A stretch of 64,000 bases of DNA, taken from NCBI GenBank assembly GCA_023434025.1, contig JAEYTL010000023.1, positions 24,776-88,775 on the forward strand, in the 5' to 3' direction. The stretch is from Bacteroidota bacterium. GTDB taxonomy: Bacteria > Bacteroidota > Bacteroidia > Flavobacteriales > Flavobacteriaceae. Under the pieces are notes generated by a model that saw nothing but the letters and a program-made list of their open reading frames with translations, searched no databases and was not told the origin of the DNA. Position 1 is the first letter of the stretch. Each line of letters starts with the position of its first letter. The position numbers and the translations under genes are program-made. This document shows, in pieces, positions 45,713 to 54,841 of the stretch.

Positions 45713-46610
45713 AAGAAAATTATTCACGTTTCTCGCCCCCCACTTCTACAGAGATGGGTTAGGGGTGAGGTTTCTCATCGCAACAATTTTATTCTCATCA
45801 CCAACTTTCTCCCAAAACAAATCTCCCTATCAGGTTTTCGATAAAAACGGCAAAAAGTCATCCTATCAAAAAATTCTGAAGGCAACCGAGAAAGCCGAAC
45901 TGGTTTTATTCGGTGAGCACCATGATAATTCCGTTGTGCATTGGCTGCAATTGGAATTGACAAAAGACCTGGCCGAAAAAAAAGGGTTGGTTTTAGGTGC
46001 AGAAATGATTGAAACCGATAATCAAAAGCAGTTGAATCAATATTTGAATGACGAAATCAATCAAAAACAATTTGATACAATGGCTCGTTTGTGGCATAAT
46101 CACAAAACAGATTACAAACCATTGGTTGATTTTGCTAAAGCGAGAAAATTCCCGTTTATTGCCACAAATGTACCCAGGAGGTATGCCAGTACCGTTTTTA
46201 AAAAGGATTTTGAAGGGTTGAATGATTTGTCTGATGAAGAAAAAAGCTGGATTGCCCCATTGCCGATTCCGTTTGATATTAATTTGCCCGGCTACCAAAA
46301 GATGCTGGAAATGATGGGAGGTCACGGAGGAGAAAAGATGCCCAAAGCTCAAGCCCTCAAAGACGCAACAATGGCTCATTTTATTGTTCAAAATCTGAAA
46401 AGCGGCACTGTTTTTGTGCATTATAACGGAACATATCACAGCGATTTTTTTGAAGGAATCAATTGGTATGTGAATCAATACCGTAAAAACACTGAAATTG
46501 TCACGATTGCAACCGTTGAACAGAAAGAGTTAAACCGATTAGAACAAGAACATTACAATAAAGCAGACTTTATTCTCGTTATAGATGAAGACGTGACCAA
46601 AACCTACTAA
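45699..46610 (+). CDS. ChaN-family haem-binding-like protein
   Basis: A protein of about 303 residues of the ChaN (DUF399) family, with the signature LVLFGEHHDNSVVHWLQ and later GGHGGEKMPKAQALKDATMA and VHYNGTYHSDF. Family members bind haem or act as TIKI-like hydrolases. The first ATG (45699) overlaps the preceding gene; an in-frame GTG at 45765 would give a cleaner signal peptide (VRFLIATILFSSPTFSQ). The stretch between them is encoded by a repeat-like element (45732-45769), so the true start is uncertain. An iron-linked role is plausible but no haem genes are adjacent. Confidence 0.82.
   Translation: MKEIKRKLFTFLAPHFYRDGLGVRFLIATILFSSPTFSQNKSPYQVFDKNGKKSSYQKILKATEKAELVLFGEHHDNSVVHWLQLELTKDLAEKKGLVLGAEMIETDNQKQLNQYLNDEINQKQFDTMARLWHNHKTDYKPLVDFAKARKFPFIATNVPRRYASTVFKKDFEGLNDLSDEEKSWIAPLPIPFDINLPGYQKMLEMMGGHGGEKMPKAQALKDATMAHFIVQNLKSGTVFVHYNGTYHSDFFEGINWYVNQYRKNTEIVTIATVEQKELNRLEQEHYNKADFILVIDEDVTKTY
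45732..45769. repeat. GC-rich inverted-repeat element in the ChaN signal-peptide region
   Basis: CTCGCCCC (45732-45739) and GGGGTGAG (45762-45769) are inverted with one mismatch. The block is much richer in GC than its surroundings and resembles the CCCCTAACCCC-type dispersed intergenic element of Bacteroidota. Here it lies inside a coding frame. Confidence 0.5.
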
Positions 46611-46616
46611 TTAATA

Positions 46617-47501
46617 ATGGCCAGATCAATTAAATTGTTGTCTTTTATCTCCTTGCTGTTCATCAGTATAGGTTTTTTTTCGTGTAGTTCCGAAGACGGG
46701 TCTGCCGAACCGGCCAATTTAATTATTAAAATCAGATTTGATGAAAATCAGATCAGGTTAAATAATCTTGGTCAACCTTCGGTCATTCCGGATGGAAATG
46801 CGGCTCAAACACCTGATATGAAAAACATCAGTGCCCATTACCTGGAACTGGCTCCTTCTGCCGCAACCTTATTAGGTCAGGGAAAAGTGCTTTATCATGC
46901 TCCGGAAACTGATTTGGGCGGGACTATGGCTATTGATTTCAGTCAGGCAAAAATCGTAGGTCACAATGAGGCCTTTCTGACTATCCCCATTACGGCACAA
47001 ATGGCCGGTTCATATGAATGGGTTCGTCTGTCTGTTTCTTATCAAAGCGGAAAAATCAAGGTTTTGAGCCAGGGAACATTGTATGAGGGTACATTAGATA
47101 GCTTTTTGGGCTACAATACTTACATCGGTTCACACAGTATTGGCAATAACGTTTTTCCGGTAAACGGGAACAAACGTCAGGGTTACTGGGCTTTTGCGTT
47201 AGATTCTTTTCCATACATGACATCCGGACAGGCTCCGGAAGGAGCAACGACGGTCCCAAATCCTCTGTTTGAAACTTCTCCCATTCCTCAGGGGTCTTGT
47301 TTGGTAACCGGAAAATTTGAAAACAACCTGATCCTGGTCGGGAACGAAACAAACGATATCGTGGTAACCTTGTCCCTTTCTGTGAACAACAGTTTTGAAT
47401 GGACGGAGGTAAACTATGACGGAAAATATGAACCTTCTGCCGGTGAAAAGGTGGTGGACATGGGCATCAGAGGTGTGATTCCTCATTTTGTACAGCAGTA
47501 G
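46617..47501 (+). CDS. Lipoprotein of unknown function
   Basis: A 294-residue predicted lipoprotein: the signal MARSIKLLSFISLLFISIGFFSC ends in a lipobox (Cys23), followed by an acidic linker SSEDGSAEPA. The rest is rich in beta strands and aromatic residues (IIKIRFDENQIRLNNLGQ, AHYLELAP, GYWAFALDSFPYMTSG). I recognise no domain. It starts 6 bp after the ChaN-like gene and is probably co-transcribed with it, so the two may work together in the envelope. Confidence 0.75.
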   Translation: MARSIKLLSFISLLFISIGFFSCSSEDGSAEPANLIIKIRFDENQIRLNNLGQPSVIPDGNAAQTPDMKNISAHYLELAPSAATLLGQGKVLYHAPETDLGGTMAIDFSQAKIVGHNEAFLTIPITAQMAGSYEWVRLSVSYQSGKIKVLSQGTLYEGTLDSFLGYNTYIGSHSIGNNVFPVNGNKRQGYWAFALDSFPYMTSGQAPEGATTVPNPLFETSPIPQGSCLVTGKFENNLILVGNETNDIVVTLSLSVNNSFEWTEVNYDGKYEPSAGEKVVDMGIRGVIPHFVQQ

Positions 47502-47594
47502 TGCTTCGTCTTTTTGTCTTTAAGGGCTCCCGGACTTTTCTTTTAAACACATGTTAATCCTTCTTTAAAATCGTTTTAAATAAAGACGAAAAGG

Positions 47595-47625
47595 TTGTAG
47601 TTAATACTAAATAGCTGTAAATTTG
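47595..47625 (+). promoter_or_regulatory. sdhCAB promoter, Bacteroidota type
   Basis: TTG (47595-47597), 20 bp, then TAAATTTG (47618-47625). This fits the consensus and leaves a leader of about 28 nt to sdhC. Confidence 0.7.
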
Positions 47626-47659
47626 TGTGAAATTTTTAAAAATTTATTTACACAACGTT

Positions 47660-48532
47660 ATGGCAAAATCTGCACTTTTAAAGTCATCTATCGGAAAAAA
47701 ATACTGGATGGCTCTTACGGGTTTATTTTTATGCTTGTTTTTAGTAGGTCATTTGGCAGGTAATTTACAGTTGCTTATGCCAAATAGTCAATTGCAGTTT
47801 AATCAATATGCATTGTTTATGACGACTAATCCGGCCGTAAAAATTCTTTCTTATCTTACTTACATTTCTATTTTATTCCACGCCGTTGATGGGATTCTTT
47901 TGGCTATTCAAAACAAAAATGCCAGACCGATTGGTTATGCAAAATCAAATCCGTCTGCCAACAGTAGTTTTGCTTCCAGGAACATGGCTATTTTAGGAAC
48001 CTTGGTGTTGGTTTTCATTGCTACGCACATGATCAATTTTTGGGCAAAAATGCATTTTGATAAAAAAATGCCTTTAATGACACAAACCATTGAAACTGCT
48101 CCGGGAATGAAAAGCGAATATTATGTTGGCAGAACTGTCGGACAGTACTATCAGGTAGATCAGGTAAAATTACCGGGAGAAAAAGAAGCAGAAACCGGTA
48201 TGCCTGCCAAACAATTAGAGGTTAAAAACGGAACGGATGTTTATAATGTGCAGGCGAACGTGAAAGTTGGAGAGCTGTATAAGGATTTACATAAAATTAC
48301 ATTTGATTTTTTTAAAGATAAAAAGTATGGGTTGTATTTTACGCTTTTCTATGCTTTTTCAATGTTTGTTTTGGCCTTTCATTTATGGCACGGTTTCCAA
48401 AGTGCCTTTCAATCACTGGGATTGAACAGCCCCAAATGGACACCGGTTATTAAATTTGCCGGAAAGGCATTTGCGGTAATTGTACCCGTATTGTTTGCCG
48501 TTATTCCATTGTATATTCACTTTAGTAAATAA
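47660..48532 (+). CDS. sdhC: Succinate dehydrogenase cytochrome b subunit, long form
   Basis: The 290-residue membrane anchor of complex II (Bacteroidota type, five helices, no separate sdhD). The ATG at 47660 (MAKSALLKSSIGKKYWMALTGL) fits the family. Helices lie near 17-37, 60-83, 108-128, 224-244 and 266-286. His residues in VGHLAG, LFHAVDG, ATHMINFW and HLWHGFQSAFQSLG are the candidate haem b ligands. Between helices 3 and 4 there is a loop of about 90 residues (131-222), longer than I expect for this subunit. It precedes sdhA by 19 bp. Confidence 0.92.
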   Translation: MAKSALLKSSIGKKYWMALTGLFLCLFLVGHLAGNLQLLMPNSQLQFNQYALFMTTNPAVKILSYLTYISILFHAVDGILLAIQNKNARPIGYAKSNPSANSSFASRNMAILGTLVLVFIATHMINFWAKMHFDKKMPLMTQTIETAPGMKSEYYVGRTVGQYYQVDQVKLPGEKEAETGMPAKQLEVKNGTDVYNVQANVKVGELYKDLHKITFDFFKDKKYGLYFTLFYAFSMFVLAFHLWHGFQSAFQSLGLNSPKWTPVIKFAGKAFAVIVPVLFAVIPLYIHFSK

Positions 48533-48551
48533 TCAACATCAGAAATAAATT

Positions 48552-50561
48552 ATGAAGTTAGATTCAAAAATACCGGAAGGTCCAGTTGCACAAAAATGGA
48601 CAAACCACAAAAATCATTTAAAATTAGTTGCCCCGAATAATCGTCCTAAAATTGATATCATTGTAGTAGGAACAGGATTGGCCGGAGCCTCAGCTGCCGC
48701 CTCTTTCGGTGAAATGGGATATAATGTAAGTGCTTTCTGCTTTCAGGATTCTCCGCGAAGAGCCCACTCAATTGCCGCTCAGGGCGGTATAAATGCCGCG
48801 AAGAATTATCAAAATGACGGAGACAGTGTGTACCGCCTTTTTTATGACACCATCAAAGGAGGCGATTACCGTGCCAGAGAAGCAAACGTACACCGTTTGG
48901 CAGAAGTTTCAGGTAGCATCATCGACCAATGTGTGGCTCAGGGTGTGCCTTTTGCCCGTGAATACGGCGGAATGCTGGACAACCGTTCTTTTGGCGGAAC
49001 ACAGGTACAGCGAACCTTTTATGCTGCCGGACAAACCGGACAACAATTGTTATTAGGGGCATATTCGGCTCTATCAAGACAAATCGGTTTAGGCCGTGTT
49101 AAAATGTATAACCGTCACGAAATGCTGGAATTGGTAAAAGTGGACGGAAAAGCCCGCGGAATTATAGCCCGTAACTTAATAACCGGAGAGATAGAAAGAC
49201 ATTCTGCTCATGCGGTGATTATTGCCTCCGGAGGATACGGAAATGTATATTTCCTTTCTACCAACGCTATGGGAAGTAATGTAACTGCTTCATGGAAAAT
49301 TCATAAGCAAGGGGCTTTGTTTGCCAATCCTTGTTATGTGCAAATTCACCCGACCTGTATTCCGGTTCACGGAACAAACCAGTCTAAATTAACCCTCATG
49401 TCGGAATCATTGCGTAATTCAGGACGTATTTGGGTGCCCAAAAAGAAAGAAGATGCTGAAGCAATTCGTGCCGGAAAATTGAAACCAACACAAATTGCAG
49501 AAGAGGACAGGGATTATTACCTGGAAAGAAGATATCCTGCATTCGGAAACCTGGTTCCGCGTGATGTAGCTTCCAGAGCTGCTAAAGAGCGTTGTGACGA
49601 TGGTTATGGTATTGAGGCCAATGATACCAATGAAGGAGTTTACCTTGATTTCTCAACCGAAATCAAAAGCAAAGGAAAACAGACCGCTTATGCTCACGGG
49701 AATCATAATCCTTCCGAAGAAGAAATTATCAGATTAGGTAAAAAATGGTTAGAAGAAAAGTATGGAAACTTATTTACCATGTACCAAAAAATTACCGACG
49801 AGAATCCGTATGAAACTCCTATGAAAATTTATCCGGCAGTGCATTATACCATGGGTGGTGTTTGGGTAGATTATAATTTGATGTCAACCATTCCGGGTTG
49901 TTTTGTGGCAGGTGAAGCCAATTTCTCCGATCACGGAGCCAATCGTTTGGGAGCCTCTGCTTTGATGCAGGGATTAGCCGATGGTTATTTTGTTCTGCCT
50001 TACACGGTTTCAAATTATTTAGCTGACGAAATCAGAACCGGAAAAATTTCAACAGATTTGCCTGAATTTGCCGAAGCGGAATCAAATGTGAAAAAACAAA
50101 TCGAAAAATTCCTTTCTAATAACGGATCTAAAACGGTTGACCATTTCCACAAACGTTTAGGTTTGATTATGTGGAATAAAGTAGGAATGGCCAGAAACGA
50201 ACAGGGCTTAAAAGAAGCCATTGGCGAAATCGCTCAACTGAAAGAAGAGTTCTACAGTGATGTTTATGTACCGGGAGGTGCAGACGAGTTGAATCCGGAA
50301 TTAGAAAAGGCACTTCGGGTGGCTGATTTCATGGAATTAGGTCAATTGATGGCAATGGATGCTTTGCAACGTAAAGAGTCGTGTGGAGGTCATTTTCGTG
50401 AAGAATACCAGGATGCGGAAGGAGAAACCCTTCGTGATGATGAAAATTTCAAATTTGTAGGAGCTTGGGAATATAAAGGTTCTGACATCTCAAAAGCAGA
50501 GTTACATAAGGAAGAATTGAAATACGAAGAAATCAAAATCGCAGCTCGTAATTATAAATAA
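48552..50561 (+). CDS. sdhA: Succinate dehydrogenase/fumarate reductase flavoprotein subunit
   Basis: The 669-residue catalytic subunit that oxidises succinate. It has an FAD-binding glycine motif (IIVVGTGLAGASAAASFGEMG), the His that carries covalent FAD (RRAHSIAAQGGINAAKNY), and active-site motifs PTCIPVHG, LVPRDVASRAAKERC and HYTMGGVWVD. A C-terminal helical domain and KESCGGHFREEYQDAEGE follow. It lies 7 bp before sdhB in the standard order C-A-B. Confidence 0.97.
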   Translation: MKLDSKIPEGPVAQKWTNHKNHLKLVAPNNRPKIDIIVVGTGLAGASAAASFGEMGYNVSAFCFQDSPRRAHSIAAQGGINAAKNYQNDGDSVYRLFYDTIKGGDYRAREANVHRLAEVSGSIIDQCVAQGVPFAREYGGMLDNRSFGGTQVQRTFYAAGQTGQQLLLGAYSALSRQIGLGRVKMYNRHEMLELVKVDGKARGIIARNLITGEIERHSAHAVIIASGGYGNVYFLSTNAMGSNVTASWKIHKQGALFANPCYVQIHPTCIPVHGTNQSKLTLMSESLRNSGRIWVPKKKEDAEAIRAGKLKPTQIAEEDRDYYLERRYPAFGNLVPRDVASRAAKERCDDGYGIEANDTNEGVYLDFSTEIKSKGKQTAYAHGNHNPSEEEIIRLGKKWLEEKYGNLFTMYQKITDENPYETPMKIYPAVHYTMGGVWVDYNLMSTIPGCFVAGEANFSDHGANRLGASALMQGLADGYFVLPYTVSNYLADEIRTGKISTDLPEFAEAESNVKKQIEKFLSNNGSKTVDHFHKRLGLIMWNKVGMARNEQGLKEAIGEIAQLKEEFYSDVYVPGGADELNPELEKALRVADFMELGQLMAMDALQRKESCGGHFREEYQDAEGETLRDDENFKFVGAWEYKGSDISKAELHKEELKYEEIKIAARNYK

Positions 50562-50568
50562 TAGTATT

Positions 50569-51327
50569 ATGTCAACAGCAAAAAATATAAACATTACCCT
50601 AAAAATATGGCGTCAAAAAAATGCTAAAACCAAAGGGTCATTAGAAACATATAAGTTAAATAATGTTTCAACAGCAAGTTCATTTTTAGAAATGTTAGAC
50701 CAGCTGAACGAACAATTGGTAAACGAAAGAAAAGAACCTGTTGCCTTTGATCACGATTGTCGTGAAGGAATTTGCGGCATGTGTTCGCTATACATCAACG
50801 GTCGTGCACACGGACCGGATACAGGAATCACCACCTGTCAGTTACACATGCGTATGTTTAACGATGGCGATACTATTTATGTTGAGCCATGGAGAAGCAA
50901 GGCTTTCCCTGTGATTAAAGATTTGGTGGTGGACAGAAGTGCGTTTGACCGCATTCAACAGGCCGGAGGATTTGTTTCCGTAAACACTTCCGGCAGAACA
51001 ATCGATGCCAATTCACTCCCCGTACAGAAAGACGATGCCGACAAAGCTTTTATGGCAGCCGCCTGTATTGGTTGCGGAGCGTGTGTGGCAACCTGTAAAA
51101 ATGGTTCGGCCATGCTTTTCGTAGGAGCCAAAGTATCACAGTATGCTTTATTACCGCAGGGAAAAGTAGAAGCTACCGAACGGGTTCTAAACATGGTTCG
51201 CCAAATGGATGAGGAAGGTTTCGGAAACTGTACCAATACCGGAGCTTGCGAAATTGAATGTCCGAAAGGTATTTCGTTAGAGAATATTGCTCGTATGAAC
51301 AGAGAATATTTAAAAGCGAGTTTGTAA
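50569..51327 (+). CDS. sdhB: Succinate dehydrogenase iron-sulfur subunit
   Basis: The 252-residue electron-transfer subunit. The N-terminal 2Fe-2S cluster is held by CREGICGMC and the Cys in GITTCQLH. The C-terminal ferredoxin-like domain has CIGCGACVATC and CTNTGACEIECPKG for the 4Fe-4S and 3Fe-4S clusters. It is the last gene of the operon, with a strong terminator directly after it. Confidence 0.97.
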   Translation: MSTAKNINITLKIWRQKNAKTKGSLETYKLNNVSTASSFLEMLDQLNEQLVNERKEPVAFDHDCREGICGMCSLYINGRAHGPDTGITTCQLHMRMFNDGDTIYVEPWRSKAFPVIKDLVVDRSAFDRIQQAGGFVSVNTSGRTIDANSLPVQKDDADKAFMAAACIGCGACVATCKNGSAMLFVGAKVSQYALLPQGKVEATERVLNMVRQMDEEGFGNCTNTGACEIECPKGISLENIARMNREYLKASL

Positions 51328-51346
51328 ATAATTCTATCATTGTATT

Positions 51347-51381
51347 AAAAAAGCATTCAGCGTTTGTTGAATGCTTTTTTT
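51347..51381 (+). terminator. Terminator of sdhCAB
   Basis: A 13-bp perfect stem, AAAAAAGCATTCA with TGAATGCTTTTTT, and an 8-nt loop, 19 bp after sdhB. Confidence 0.9.
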
Positions 51382-51383
51382 GT

Positions 51384-51466
51384 GGGCGTTACCCAAGGGT
51401 CGGGCTTTCCGCTTTATCTTTTGTTACGCAAACTCCACAAAAGGATGCCGCTGCAATCCCTAACGC
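51384..51466. repeat. REP/MITE-like palindromic element
   Basis: An 83-bp GC-rich block between the sdhB terminator and the defence islet. Its ends are inverted (GCGTTA at 51386-51391, TAACGC at 51461-51466), with an inner pair (ATCTTTTGT near 51417 and ACAAAAGGAT near 51436). Similar GGGCGTTACC...CCCTAACGC blocks occur widely between genes in Flavobacteria, as far as I recall. Its right end overlaps the left direct repeat. Confidence 0.55.
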
Positions 51467-51499
51467 AAACGTGTTCAATAAGAAAAAGAAGTATATTTG
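51459..51499 (+). repeat. Left direct repeat flanking the defence-like islet
   Basis: 41 bp, starting CCTAACGCAAACGTGTTCAA and ending GTATATTTG. It matches 59409-59450 except for one inserted A and one A/T change. It ends in TATATTTG, which fits a -7 promoter box. Confidence 0.85.
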
Positions 51500-51538
51500 T
51501 TAACCTATCGTTAAAGAACAACAAACAACCCATTCTTT

Positions 51539-52750
51539 TTATTTATCTATAATGATTCTATTTTTTACATCATATTCATAATGTATAATTTCCTCATTTA
51601 ATATAAGTTGAATAGCTTCTTCAATTATTTCAAAAGGAACTATAAACCATTCTCGTGGCATAGCTCGTTGTCCTTTGTCGTTGTATAAGTCAATGTTTAA
51701 ACAAGCCGATGCAAAAAATCGGTGTAACAGCTGTTCCAATTTGTCTGCATTGCGATTGTAAATAGCAAAACTCGCAACTTTTTTTACATCTGCAAATAAA
51801 TAGGTTGCTTCGTTTTTTGCGTTTTTAATGCGTTCGTCAATGGGAGTACTTGAAAATCCTATTTTGTATAAGTTTTTAATAGCTGATATTTGTGGATTTG
51901 TGGATTTAGATTTTAAAATATAAACCCAGCCTGTCTGTACATCTTCTTCTTTTACCATTCCAGCATTTACGTAAAGTTCATTTTTTATGCCCTTATACGT
52001 ATTGGTAATTAGTTTTCCGCTTTTTTGGATTTGTTTGCCAAGTGAACGGTAAAGCATATTACTATAGGTTCCGTTTTCGAATATTGTTAATGTTCTTCCT
52101 TCAATCCGTTCACGATTTCCAGATTTTTGTTCCCAAACTGTTTTTTCAAGATTTGCTTCTTTCAAATAAAGCATTAGTCCATCAATAAGATAAAAATCTC
52201 CAAGGTGTAAGTTTTTTTCAATGTTATTAAATGGCAATATTTTTCGTTTTCCTTCTTTAATTTCTTGATGTACTTTCTGAAACATCTTTTCATAAGGCAG
52301 GAATTCTTCTTCTGTTAAAGGCTTCCTTTGTGCTACAAAATCGGCTTCGGCTCTTTCGTCTTCTTTAGGGAGGTGTTTATATTTGAAAATAGATAAATCA
52401 CTATCGGTACTCAATAAGCCAAATTCATCATCATCTAAAATATCTTCAATAGCTATTTTTGGCATTTCAACTTCGCCTAAAAGATTATGCCTGTCATAAG
52501 CTTTTAAAGAAATTTTTTGCTCCTCATTTTCTCTAATATTTTTCAAACGAGCCAATAAGCTATATTCCGACATACTTGATGTATTCGGTTCTCTGCCGTT
52601 TTTATCTACGAAAGCATTGAGTTCCTCAAATGAATCTATAAGTCTTTGGTCTGTGGTCTTTTTGCTAGAATTTTTTTGCTGTGCATCCAACAAGCCAAAA
52701 TCATCATCGTTGAAGATATCGTCTAATGATATTTTTTTCTTATTGCTCAT
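51539..52750 (-). CDS. GIY-YIG (T5orf172-like) nuclease-domain protein
   Basis: A 403-residue candidate nuclease at the end of the islet operon. The GIY-YIG core spans about 273-360: WVYILKS (275-281) and LYKIGFS (294-300) are the two halves of the name motif, with Arg307, Glu339 and His343 as likely catalytic or structural residues, as in T5orf172-type domains. The N-terminal half has a duplicated acidic motif (DDIFNDDDFGLL, 10-21, and EDILDDDEFGLL, 102-113), perhaps a docking site. It overlaps the helicase gene by 11 bp, so translation is coupled. I infer that it supplies DNA cleavage for the system. Confidence 0.8.
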   Translation of the reverse strand: MSNKKKISLDDIFNDDDFGLLDAQQKNSSKKTTDQRLIDSFEELNAFVDKNGREPNTSSMSEYSLLARLKNIRENEEQKISLKAYDRHNLLGEVEMPKIAIEDILDDDEFGLLSTDSDLSIFKYKHLPKEDERAEADFVAQRKPLTEEEFLPYEKMFQKVHQEIKEGKRKILPFNNIEKNLHLGDFYLIDGLMLYLKEANLEKTVWEQKSGNRERIEGRTLTIFENGTYSNMLYRSLGKQIQKSGKLITNTYKGIKNELYVNAGMVKEEDVQTGWVYILKSKSTNPQISAIKNLYKIGFSSTPIDERIKNAKNEATYLFADVKKVASFAIYNRNADKLEQLLHRFFASACLNIDLYNDKGQRAMPREWFIVPFEIIEEAIQLILNEEIIHYEYDVKNRIIIDK

Positions 52751-54710
52751 TTAATGCTTTTTGTCTTTTTAATTCACGTAAAAATATAATTGCTTCTGCC
52801 ATTCTTTTTTCTTTCGGGTCGTAGGACTGAATATTGGGTGCTTCTCCTGTTTTTCCTATCCATTCTTTTATCTGTGGCCATAAAATGATAGCTTCATCTT
52901 CTGTCATTTCAATTTTTATTGCTTGAATATGTTCGTCAATCAGTTTCAGCACTTGTGTGGTTACTGATTTTGATAAAATTTCAAAAGCTTTTTGAAATGG
53001 ATTTATCTGTTCAATCAAGTCAATGTGAATGTCGTCTATATTTACAAAACTATTAGCCATTCTCACAAATTTCTTTCCGCCTTGTTCTTCGATAATACTG
53101 TTTTTAATTACTGAATCTACTACAACGTGCTGACGAACTGCTTCTACATCCTCTTCACTCAAATCGGGATATACTTCACGAATAATTTTAGGAATCAAAA
53201 CAGTATTGATTACTTCGGGGTCAACATTTCCGGGCATCGCTTTCAGCATTTGGTCATCCTGCAAAATTCTTGCTTTTAAGTCATTCAAATCGCTTTCAAT
53301 AATGTCTTTGGCACGTTGTGAAGTCGGTAACTTAAAACCTCTTATTTTTATTGTATTTGTATCATCGTCGTCATTGTCTTCATCATCATCGTTATCGTCT
53401 TCTTTCAGTTTGAATTTGAAATTTGGTGCTAAAACCTGTTCCATCAAAAGTGACGCAGTAATGGCTTTCAGCATATTGTTTACTGCCACTTTTACTTCAT
53501 CATTATCTGCTTCGGGTTGTGCAATCAGATTGGTAAATTGTGCGTGGGTTTTGTTATTGCTATCTCTCGTTGCACGTCCGATAATCTGAATGATTTCGGT
53601 TAACGAACCTCTGTAACCTATAGTTAAAGCGTGCTGGCAATAAGGCCAGTCAAAGCCTTCTTTTGCCATTCCCAAAGCAATGATAATATCAATATCATCA
53701 ACAGATTTGATGTCACGCAGATAAGCCGAAATTTTATCTCGCTCTTTGGGATTGTCATTTACCAAATCGGCTACTTTTAATATTCTGCCACTTCGCTTAC
53801 TCTTTACGTATAATACGCCAGTATTTTCATCTTGTGATTCCAAATCACCCAAAACATCAATAATATGCCCGACTTCTTCGTATTTTTCTTTGGATGATTC
53901 CGCAGAATTTACACTTGGAATATGTATAATTGTTTTTTTGCTTTCGTCTAATATTTCTTCCAAAGCCGACATTTCTCGGTCGGGTTGTTTTTTGAAATAA
54001 CGACCGGTGTAAAAATGATACCCAATGCCCAAGGATTTTAAAAATTCATACCCATTCAACTGTTCGTAATAGTTGTAAGTAACCTTTGTAAACCTTGCTT
54101 CATCTTCGGGTAATAAGACAGGTACATTATCGCCACGGAAATATGAACCTGTCATCGCCACAATATGAGCATTTGATTTTGACATTATGTTTTTCATCAC
54201 TTCACCCAAACGGTTATCTCCGTCTGCTGAAACGTGGTGAAACTCATCTATAGCAATTAAAGTATCATTCAATTTCTTTTCGTCCAAACCATCAAATGCA
54301 AAACGTAACGTGGCGTGTGTGCAAATTAAAATTTGCTCATCGCTTTCCAAGAAATCTAAAAATGCCTTTACCTTGCTGGAATCTGAACCGGATGTACACA
54401 AGTTATATTTAGGGTTCACTGTCCAATCAGCAAAAAAACCATAATCGGTTAATTGTGTAGAACTAAACGAGGCTCCAATTGATTTTTCAGGAACGGCAAC
54501 AATAGCTTTTTTGATGTCTTGGGTTTTAAGTTTATTTAAAGCAATAAACATCAGGGCTCTTGATTTACCCGATGCAGGCGGTGCTTTAATCAAAAGATAT
54601 TGTGCAGTACGTGCATTGTATGCTCGTTCCTGCATTTCACGCATTCCCTGCTCATTGGTCTTTTTGCTTTTGCCTGTTTGGCTATATTCTACTTTTACAA
54701 AATCGGGCAT
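52740..54710 (-). CDS. SF2 DEAD/DEAH-type helicase
   Basis: A 656-residue ATP-dependent helicase or translocase. Motifs: Walker A APPASGKS (43-50), Walker B DEFH (155-158), motif III MTGS (186-189), motif V GMAKEGFDWP (347-356) and motif VI QIIGRATRD (375-383). An acidic stretch (DDNDDDEDNDDDD, about 440) and a helical C-terminal region follow. It resembles the helicase part of type I or III restriction enzymes, but I see no nuclease domain in it. The GIY-YIG gene overlaps its end; 131 bp with short repeats separate it from the AlbA_2 gene upstream. Confidence 0.88.
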   Translation of the reverse strand: MPDFVKVEYSQTGKSKKTNEQGMREMQERAYNARTAQYLLIKAPPASGKSRALMFIALNKLKTQDIKKAIVAVPEKSIGASFSSTQLTDYGFFADWTVNPKYNLCTSGSDSSKVKAFLDFLESDEQILICTHATLRFAFDGLDEKKLNDTLIAIDEFHHVSADGDNRLGEVMKNIMSKSNAHIVAMTGSYFRGDNVPVLLPEDEARFTKVTYNYYEQLNGYEFLKSLGIGYHFYTGRYFKKQPDREMSALEEILDESKKTIIHIPSVNSAESSKEKYEEVGHIIDVLGDLESQDENTGVLYVKSKRSGRILKVADLVNDNPKERDKISAYLRDIKSVDDIDIIIALGMAKEGFDWPYCQHALTIGYRGSLTEIIQIIGRATRDSNNKTHAQFTNLIAQPEADNDEVKVAVNNMLKAITASLLMEQVLAPNFKFKLKEDDNDDDEDNDDDDTNTIKIRGFKLPTSQRAKDIIESDLNDLKARILQDDQMLKAMPGNVDPEVINTVLIPKIIREVYPDLSEEDVEAVRQHVVVDSVIKNSIIEEQGGKKFVRMANSFVNIDDIHIDLIEQINPFQKAFEILSKSVTTQVLKLIDEHIQAIKIEMTEDEAIILWPQIKEWIGKTGEAPNIQSYDPKEKRMAEAIIFLRELKRQKALNEQ

Positions 54711-54841
54711 AATTTATCTTTATTTTCAGTGGTATTCACGTCTTTTATTTTTTGTCTAAAGCAGCTAAAAGTTTATCTAAATTATTTAAACAAATTATTG
54801 ATTATCAGGTAATTAAATTAAAAGTTTATCTAAAAGTTTAT
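54711..54841. repeat. Intergenic 16-bp repeats between the AlbA_2 and helicase genes
   Basis: Three exact copies of TAAAAGTTTATCTAAA lie at 54766-54781, 54819-54834 and 54831-54846; the last two overlap by 4 bp (12-bp period) and cover the AlbA_2 stop. On the minus strand one frame of each reads LDKLL. No convincing promoter for the helicase is seen here. Confidence 0.75.

Noticed and set aside
51539..52750. GIY-YIG homing endonuclease of a mobile intron
   Set aside because: The gene is translationally coupled to the helicase in a four-gene operon and no intron or split host gene is visible.
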